Below, one piece after another: positions 19,901 to 29,900 of a DNA stretch of 64,000 nucleotides; the stretch's first letter is position 1, and the number at the start of each line of letters is the position of its first letter. The notes under the pieces are model-generated. The model saw nothing but the letters and a program-made list of their open reading frames with translations, had not been told where the DNA came from and made no database searches. The stretch is from positions 1,234,501-1,298,500 of the forward strand of contig CANJKZ010000114.1 of the NCBI GenBank assembly GCA_947471745.1, written 5' to 3'. The DNA comes from Closterium sp. Naga37s-1. Its lineage: Eukaryota > Streptophyta > Zygnematophyceae > Desmidiales > Closteriaceae. The position numbers were made by a program, and so were the translations under genes.

Positions 19901-22900
19901 TACGGGGCTACTGGGCGGTATTACATTTGTCTGTTTTTACCAAGCTGATTCACGGAAGGTGCTCCGCAGTCAAGCTCGTTCGCATTCGAGCTGTGATTCA
20001 GTCCCGTGTCCTTTTTGCGCCTCTCGTTGGTGCCATTCCCGCAGGACCCCATCCAGACATCGCTCCTACGGCTCCCCAAGGGCTTGTAGGCCAAGGCCGT
20101 GGGCATGTTTAACGACATCCTCCGCTACATGGGGCTCAGCGGCGCTCATATCGCAGACGAACGCGAGATGGCGCAGACACTGCTTGAGAGCTCGCGTTCA
20201 TCTGCAATGGGCGCACCGATGAGCCCCATGTAGCAGAGGATGTTTTTAACATGCCCACGACCTTGGTCTGCAAGCCCTTGGGGAGACGGGTGAGCGATGT
20301 CTGGATGGGGTCCTGCGGGAATGGCACCAACGGGAGGCGCAAAAAGGTCACGGGAATGAATCACAACTCGAATGCGAACGAGCTTCCGTGAATCAGCTTG
20401 GTAAAAAAAAAAAAAAAACCGCGATATTGCCCGCTAGCCCCATACCTACTCCTGGGTTCTCACTCACATTTGGCCATGACAATGACATGTATTTCTTGAC
20501 TTGAAGGTCTCTCTTCTCGAGGGTGCACGTTTCATTTCTCCATGCTTTACCTGTGTGCTATCTCTGTGTGTGATATACCTGTGTGTTATCTCCATGTGTG
20601 CTATATTTGTGTGTTATCTCCATGTGTGCTATATTTGTGTGTTATCTCCACGTGTGCTGTATTTGTGTGTTATCTCCATGTGTGCTATATTTGTGTGTTA
20701 TCTCCACGTGTGCTGTATTTGTGTGTTATCTCCATGTGTGCTATATTTGTGTGTTATCTCAATGTGTGCTATATTTGTGTGTTATCTCCATGTGTGCTAT
20801 ATTTGTGTGTTATCTCCACGTGTGCTGTATTTGTGTGTTATCTCCATGTGTGCTATATTTGTGTGTTATCTCAATGTGTGCTATATTTGTGTGTTATCTC
20901 CATGTGTGCTATATTTGTGTGTTATCTCCACGTGTGCTGTATTTGTGTGTTATCTCCATGTGTGCTATATTTGTGTGTTATCTCAATGTGTGCTATATTT
21001 GTGTGTTATCTCCATGTGTGCTATACCTGCAGCACGTGCTGCTCGCTTCTTGTGGCCTCTCCAGCACCACAGCAGCACACCAATGATCAGCAGCATCACA
21101 GCAGCCACAGCAATGCCGGCAATGGCTCCCACAGAGAGACCGCTTCCAGACTGGGAGGGAGAGGCTTCGGGCGAGTGAGGGGTTGCTGTAGGTGCGGAAG
21201 AGGGGGGTTGGAGATGGGGAGAGGGGTGCTGAAAGTGGGGGTGAAGATCAGAAGGAAGATGGATATAAAAAGAGTTGTGTCTATATATTATAGGATGTGT
21301 ATGCACGTAATATCTACGTGCGCTGCGCACACACATATGTACATTTATCGGCAAATATACATGTACATATTATATATACAGGGAGGTTGCACTTGGATTG
21401 AGTGGGAGGGAAGAAAGTTTGCCAAAGACATGGCAAGTGCCGTAAGCTTTGTGGCATGCATAATTGATCTGCCCAAAAATGAACTGATGTGATTGGTGGG
21501 AATCAATCGAGTCACAACAACCACCCCTTTTCTTTTTGTTCTGTTTATGGTCGTTTCTTATTTTGTTTTTGTTTTTACTTACCTGGTGCTGACTTGACAC
21601 AAGTGGAACAGAACGAGGGGCACGCGCTGCAAAAAGCGCTTTGAGAAGACTGCTGAACCACACATGGGGTGCTGTCAGGTGGGCATGTAACTGCAGTTCC
21701 ATTCAGCGACCTGCACATCAGGAAGGAACAAGTGAGGAAGGAAGGAGTGAGGAAGGAAGGAGTGAGGAAGGTGGAGTGAAGAAGGAAGGAGTGAGGAAGG
21801 AAGGGGAGAAGAAGGAAGGAGTGAGGAAAGTAAGAGTGAGGAAGGAAGGAGAGACGAAGGAAGGAGTGAGGAAGGAAGGAGTGAGGGAGGGGGAAGGAAG
21901 GGTTGGATCTTTGAAAGAGGTAAGTATTGAAGCACTAGCAAGAAGGTTGAAGTTGGGCCGTCACAACGAACAACAGTTAAACTCCATGTGCACGTGTGGA
22001 GTTAGGTCTCCGATGTGCGGTACTCCTTGAGGTGCCAGCAAATTCTCTTCTTCACATCCTTGGTTTGCAGAACTCGAGGGAAGGCACGACAGACAGAGTA
22101 TCTTACCAGTCTTTGAGCTTGAAGAGTTTCGCCAGTATTATAGTCAGGTATCTGATATATATATATATATATATATGCAGATATATATTTTAGCAAAAAA
22201 TCATAATATCTTACAGCTCATTGAGTTTGGAGAGTCGTCCCAGTGTGGGAGGGAGGTGTCCGGTCAGGTTGGTCTCTGAAACCTCCCTGCATGGAGAGCA
22301 TTGTTGAGGATACAAGATCCAAAGCAGCTTTGCACATCCGCAGAGCCACATGCATGCATGTAATCTGTTTTGAGGTGCGTCTGTAACAATGAGTTTAGAA
22401 CGTTTGCCCAGTTTTGGATGGAGGGAGGTGTCCGGGTCAGATTGGTCCTTGAGAGTTCACTGCAGCAGGGGAAGCATTGCTGGGGAGCATTGCTGAGCAT
22501 ACACAGAGCCATATCAATGTTGTTAACACATAGAGCCAAAACAATGTCGCAAACAGGCATGACCGGTCCGGGTCGAACCGGGTTTAAGAGATAGAGTGAT
22601 AGCGCACGTCACAACCTCACTGCTCTTGCAGGTCGTGCTGTGGCCCAGGAGGCACCATAGGCAAACAGCACAAGGCACGATGGGCATGCTTCTAATTCTG
22701 GCTGCTTACAAGGTTGCGAGCTGCGCGAGGTTCCCAGTAGACCCTAGGATGCTGCCAGTCAGGCTGTTAGGCTCATGTCCTGTGGCTTGTGCTGAGAGCA
22801 ATTATACTTGCTTACAAGGTTTCGAGCTGCACGATGTTGCCAATGGACTCTGGGATGCTGCCAGTCAGGTTGTTAAAAGCAAGGTATCTGATGTAGGAAC

Positions 22901-23907
22901 AGCAGCAGGAAACAGCTGAAATAGGATGATTGAACTTATACATGTTGACTGCTCAATGAATTTGTGGTAAGAAATTGAAACAATCATGCGTAAATCAAAT
23001 AGCATTCACTATAAATCGAAGGATGTAACCAGAAAATATATCATGTAAGCAGTAAAATGAAGCAATGCGTATGAAGGACCACAGGAAGGAATCATTACGA
23101 GGTTCACAAGGAATGAGCCTTACAGTTCGTCTTCTGAAAGGACTTACAAGCCAGTCAGGTATAAAAGGTTGCCCATTGTTGCCGGTATCGAGCCTGTCAT
23201 TTTGTTTCCCCATAGCAATCTGCAATTGAACAACGGGGATGTGATATAATGAGTTGCAAAGTGGATAGTATTAGCATCAGTTTGAGACGTTTAGAGATAA
23301 AGCTCATGGCAGAAATTGCTCCCAGGTCTGCACGTATCACAGAATATATTTTAGAAGGGACGAGGTTTTATGAGCGAATGGCTGTTTTGGATTGAATAAG
23401 ATAGGCATGCCGCATGAGCAGCAAGGCGAGCATCTGATTACTTGGCGAGCGTCAAGGACGAGCGATGAGACCTTGTCTCGCCAAACTACTTAGCCGAGGC
23501 GAGGCAAGTTCTACTATTAGAGAAATCAAGTACTCGTATTTACTAGCCTGCAATTCAACTCTGCAGTAGCTTTTGAAAGACACTGTTACTCGTTGCCCTA
23601 AACCTCCCAGCGACTTGGCAGAGGGGGTTCATCTCTGTAAGCAACGCTTTCTATCTCTTCATTTTAAACCAGATCAGTGCTACGCATCGTGGGTGAAAAC
23701 GCTAGGGCTTAAATGCAAACCACTTAACCTTAGAAGTGTTCCTCATCAATCAGATAGCGACCAATGTTTGGTCCTCCTGCCTCACATGTCAAACCAAGAA
23801 GGTACGTACTACTAAACACCTACAAAGCGTTTAAATAAGTGAGCTTGCCAATAGAGTCAGGAATGGGCCCTGTGAAGCTGTTGTAGCCAAGGTTCCTGCC
23901 ATTGGAG

Positions 23908-23945
<38 letters not shown>

Positions 23946-26900
23946 GGTGGACAATGAAGGAAGGGGTGCATCCGGTGCTACAGAGGCGCACAGGAATCGT
24001 ATCCAACTGTCCGCCACAACCCCCTCTGTGTGTTTTGAGCCGACTAAAAACACACCTGTTTTGAGTAAAACACGCACAGAAATCCATGTCCAACTTTCCC
24101 GCCACAACCCCCCTTTACCAACATCGAATTGTAGAACCCAGGGCCACTACCAACAAAATATAATATCAAGGGAAATTCTACCCAAGTATAATAGTATTCT
24201 ATCTATGCGAAGTATTGCAAGATCGTTAACTCTCACATTACCATCGACCGACACAATCCTCTCCTCTCCTCTCCTCTCCACCATAATCATGCACTCCCAT
24301 CACCGCTTTGCAATTTCATTCTTTGCAACCTTTTGAGTCAATTCAAAAGTTAACTCTCACTCCATTGCCACAATCTCCTCCTGTTCACCATAATCATGCA
24401 CTTCCAGCAACCCCTAAGTTACAAAATCTGCCTGTGACTCTGCCTCTGACCCTTTCCTCTGACCTCTGCCTCTCACTACTTCCTATACAAGAAACCTCAT
24501 CCCAGATTCATCCTGAAGCCTCCTACTCACACGGCCATCAATGCTTCAAGGTTGCCTACTGCTGGGGAGATTGAGCCAGTTAGATCGTTTCCTAGAAGAT
24601 TGCTGCATTCCGTGGACAATAGGGTGTATATGAAGGGAGAGTAGAGGTCAGATTAGGATTGTAGTATACTACTTAATAGAGAGTGATACGATGAGCCGGA
24701 AGCACACATACGTTCAAGGAGAAAAAACGGCGCGGCAAAGAGCAGCGCGGCACAGTGCAGTGCAGCACAGTGCACATGCCAGAAACTTGCTCAAATTAAG
24801 CATCAACAGCTTCTTGCTTATCAACACCAATGCTAGTCTTGCTGCTCAACATGAACCAGAAGAAATCATCCGAAACTCCTACTTCTTGCTCAGCCAGCCA
24901 GTGTTTCGAGCATTTGCCTGCATTCAAATAACGGAAAGTTTATGGTAAAGGTAATAATCCCTAGGCGTGCAAAGGTCAACACCATGATAAGGCCCATACT
25001 TGCCAAAATGCACGTTGAGGTGCCTCAAGAATGCTGAATTGCACAGGGGTTTCGCTAGGGCTCACCTGGCTGGGAAGCAAAGAAGGACTGCACTGCACGC
25101 ACTCACAACGTGTTAAGTTCTGTGAGTTGATTAAAAAGTCATCGAGGTCTCAGCTCAGCTGGCTGGAAAGCAAGGAAGTCATCGAGCTGCACTGCATTGC
25201 ACTGCACTCACAGCGTGTTAAGATTTGTGAGATTGAAAAGCGATTCAGGAATCGTGCCGGTCAACTTGTTGAAGTGCAACACTCTGCAAGGATCGACAGA
25301 AATGGAGGGCACATAGTAGGAAGTAGACATGAGCAACGGGCGAACACCAAACATGTTTGCCCGAACGTCCCCGAACAGTATAATTGGGCGTCCCCGAACC
25401 GTATAATTGGGCGAACCGAACATGTTCGGTTCGCCCGAACATTATTTTCACTTTTTGCATGTTCGGTGTTTGGTTAGTGTGGGCGAACATGTTTAATGTT
25501 CGCCGAACCTCTACATGTTCGGCCAATTCCGAACATGTTTGGTGTTCGAAAATAAGGACTTAGCAGATTCTCTGAGTTAACAGATTTCACCACTCCTGTT
25601 TCATGACTTTAAGTACAACAACACCTGCCCATACATGTTTAGGGGGTGGGGAACACGGGGGAAGAGGGCAGGGCGAGTGGGAAGAACGTAAGTTACTTTG
25701 AAAAACGACTAAACGACTAATTAACCTAACTTACCTAAGTAACCATTAAGTTGGGTGGAAATGGGCTGGAAATGAGCCTACTACTCCTTACTGCTGTGAA
25801 CTTAACCTAAAAAGGTAGATCGAGGTTGAAATGACCTCGATCTATGGTTTCCGTAGGACTTACATCCAACCAGCGCGACAAATGTCGCGCTGGTTTTTTC
25901 CGAACATCTAATGTTCGGAAAAGCGGGGACAGTTCCCGAACATGTTTGGTGTTCGGGAATTGTCCCCATAAACTTTTCGAACACCGAACATGTTCGGGAC
26001 GAACCCCGAACATGTTCGGGCGAACCTTATTTCCCAAAAAGAAGGTTCGAACATGTTTGAAACGAACATGTTCGACCCGAACCTGTTTGAGGTTTGGAAA
26101 AAGTGCTCGTGTCTAGTAGGAAGGGTGACTTTTGAGTCGACTCAAAAGTCAACTCTGCAAGGACAGATAGAAATGGACGGAGGGCACATAGGAGGCGGAC
26201 GAGCACAAAGACCACACTCTATATCATATGTATGATGTATCTATGTGGTGTGTAAGACACGTATGATATGGATACTTAGTATCTAACTATGCTAACGGGT
26301 ATTCACTCACTCAATCACTCACCACTGGCTAGGTTGAAACTGATGAGCACCAAGACCACACTACACATGTATATGGTGTGTAAGGCACGCAAAACTGCTG
26401 ACAGACGTTCACTCACTCTCTCACCAGTGGCTAGGTTGATATTGCAAAGTCGTTGCCATTGCAAGTCAAGCGACTCACAAATCTCTGAGATCTGAAAGTT
26501 TGCCCAGTGAGGCAGGTATCGAGCCAGTCAGGTTGTTGCCATGTAGATAACTGTTTTTAATGGGAGCGGAGTGTATGAGCGGAGTAGACACCACAGGCAG
26601 GTTTATGTGACAAGGGAAGCGGGTGAAGGGGCAGAATGGCAGATCAGAAATTAATCACAGAGTGGCTTGGGCTGAGCACTCAGGAAGAGTGGCAAGCCAG
26701 AGATGACCTACAGGGGTGTTGAGATAAAGCATGTGGTGCAGATGTAATGTGGGTGACATGGCATGCGATGCGGATTACATGTCAGTCAACCCAAAGTCAA
26801 GCTGCGGCACTCTCACATGTGAGCAAGCTTTGGGAGGTTGCCAAGAAAGCCAGGAATGGTGCCTGTCAATTCATTGTAGCCGAGGTCCCTGGTGGGCGAG

Positions 26901-29900
26901 AGAGACGAATGAGACATGCGGGGCATGCATAGGCCATGCATTGGGCATGCATAGGGCAAGCATAGGGTGCATAAGGCATGCATGCACTAACCACTAGGCA
27001 TGAGAACAGTGCCATGGTCACTCTACGGAGTAAGTTTCATTGCCTCCTCCTCATTCAAAAGCAGTTGCACCGTGCAACAAGGCTAGGTCCTGGCAGTGCA
27101 TGATATGACAGGTAGAGAGAATCAAACTGAATCTCGGTAGGATACAACAAGGTCAACTAGCAAGATAGTATCATTGAGAACATTGCGGAGGTGGGACAAG
27201 ACAAGGGCTTGCATTGCTGGTAGAGTTGAAGAGAGTAGGAAGAAATAAAGGGAGTGTGGAATAACGTTGCTTCAAATCTCATCACGTCACATCTCATCCA
27301 CCACATTTCATCCCATGACGTCACATCACATCACATCTCATCACATCACATCTCATCACATCCCATCGCATGACGGACTACAATAGAGGGAAAACGCGAA
27401 TTTGCATTTGAATATGACTGTTCAGGGAGATACAATAAAATGGCGTCAGAAGGCCAAAACGTGAGCCCAAGAAACTGCGTAAGACTTTATAGCTCTTCTG
27501 ATCAAATAACTCACAAGCTGGTCAGAAGTAAGAGGTTGGTAAACGTCGCTGGTATAGAGCCCGTCAGCTTGTTTCCAAGCAGCCACATGCAATCTCGAAT
27601 AGAGGGCGCAACAAGTGAGTAAAGGGCACGATGGAGGTTTGTGAGTATGAGGAAAACCCCCCACCAACCAGCCATACCGTGGCAAGAGTAGCAAGAGGTG
27701 GTGAGCAAAGGAGCAAGCAGGGACCCAGTGCCTGAAAGGAGTAACGTGGTCTGTGTAGAGGCATTCAGTAGAATGCTCGGTGCTTCTCGTGCCTCTACGC
27801 TCAGCAAACATGGAGTTTTTGAAGTTGGGTTGGGACACTAAGCGAAGTTGGGACACTAAGCGAAGTTGGGACACTAAGCGAAGTTGGGACACTAAGCGAA
27901 GTTGGGACACTAAGCGAAGTTGGGACACAAAGCGAAGTTGGGACACTAAGCGAAGTTGGGGCACTAAGCGAAGTTGGGACACTAAGCGGACACTTAGCGA
28001 AGTTGGGACACTAAGCGAAGTTGAGACACTAAGCGAAGTTGGGACACTAAGCGAAGTTGGGACACTAAGCGAAGTTGGGACACTAAGCGAAGTTGGGACA
28101 CTAAGCGAAGTTGGGACACTAAGCGAAGTTGGGACACTAAGCGAAGTTGGGACACTAAGCGAAGTTGGGACACTAAGCGAAGTTGGGACACTAAGCGAAG
28201 TTGGGGCACTAAGCGAAGTTGGGACACTAAGCGGACACTAAGCGAAGTTGGGACACTAAGCGAAGTTGAGACACTAAGCGAAGTTGGGACACTAAGCGAA
28301 GTTGGGACACTAAGCGAAGTTGGGACACTAAGCGAAGTTGGGACACCAAGCGAAGTTGGGACACGAAGCGAAGTTGGGACACTAAACGAAGTTGGGACAC
28401 TAAGCGAAGTTGGGACACTAAGCGAAGTTGGGACACTAAGCGAAGTTGGGACACTAAGCGAAGTTGGGACACTAAGCGAAGTTGGGACACTAAGCGAAGT
28501 TGGGACACTAAGCGAAGTTGGGGCACTAAGCGAAGTTGGGACACTAAGCGAAGTTGGGACACTAAGCGAAGTTGGGACACTAAGCGAAGTTGGGACACTA
28601 AGCGAAGTTGGGACACTAAGCGAAGTTGGGACACTAAGCGAAGTTGGGACACTAAGCGAAGTTGGGACACTAAGCGAAGTTGGGACACTAAGCAAAGTTG
28701 GGACACTAAGCAAAGTTGGGACACTAAGCAAAGATGGGACACTAAGCAAAGTTGGGACACTAAGCAAAGTTGGGACACTAAGCAAAGTTGGGAGGACACT
28801 AAGCAAAGTTGGGACACTAAGCAAAGATGGGACACTAAGCAAAGTTGGGACACTAAGCAAAGTTGGGACACTAAGCAAAGTTGGGACACTAAGCAAAGTT
28901 GGGACACTAAGCAAAGTTGGGACACTAAGCAAAGTTGGGACACTAAGCAAAGATGGGACACCTCTATCCACAGGCGTAGAAAAGAGAAGACTCAGTGTAT
29001 GTCGGGCTAGTGCAGTTCACTGGAGGTTGAAAGGGAAGGCAGCTCGATGGAAGTCGAGCTGAATGCATAGCATTGCATATCAATGCTTCAAATAGCAGGA
29101 CGAGGATGGTAGATTTGCATTGCCGGGACATGCATGCATGAGCAAAGTCCGCAGTACTACTACTTTGCGTCAACTCTTCTACTTTTGAATTGGAGTAAAA
29201 AAAACATAAACAAGACCCGCGTCAATGCCACTGAGAAGAAGCATGTGGTATCTGGCGGGGGCTCACATGTCAACCAAAAGAGGAGCAGAGTTAACATATG
29301 AATTAGACAAGGAACAGCACTAACAAGTAATCAAGGCTGATGAGATTGCCGATGGATGCAGGGATGGTGCCAGTTAAGCTGTTGTAAACCAGTTGTCTGA
29401 TGAGGGAATGAACACGGAGGGCAAGCATAAAGAGCAAATGAATCGACGCAACACTTGAGGGGCAGGCATTATTAGCGGGAAGATTCTTTTGCCACTTGCT
29501 CGGCTCTGCTCGGCTTGGCTCGTGTAGAGGACAGGACGAGACTCAAGCCACGTGCTACATTTGGCACATACATTCAATAACCGTGTAGTGTAGAGGACGA
29601 GCTCACCTGAACCCGGACTCGTACACATTCGATATGCAAGTGTAAGACCAGCTTTCTCATGACTCAGAAAAAATGTTCTACATTTTATAATTCTACAATT
29701 TAAATAAATCAAGTGTCAGGATATAAGAGAATGTGAGCCTAGATTACGAGAAGATAATCGTTGAGCCTGTCTGGTTGAGAAACTCACAAATTGGTCAGGT
29801 TTGGAAGGTTGCCAATGGTTGTTGGTATCGGGCCAGTCAGGTTAGTCTTCCAGAAACACCTGCATTCGAGAGAGACACCAAGTGAGAACTTTCAGGCTCG

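Noticed and set aside
20501..21492. Cys/Val/Ile-rich open frames in all forward frames
   Set aside because: Translation of the 28-bp minisatellite; its right end runs antisense across the genuine TM exon.
27823..28961. Possible CRISPR-like array
   Set aside because: Units are contiguous 18-mers with no variable spacers, in a eukaryotic intron.
27994..28971. Long open frames (hundreds of codons) on both strands
   Set aside because: Produced by the 18-bp repeat, whose length is a multiple of three and lacks stops; no domain or start context.
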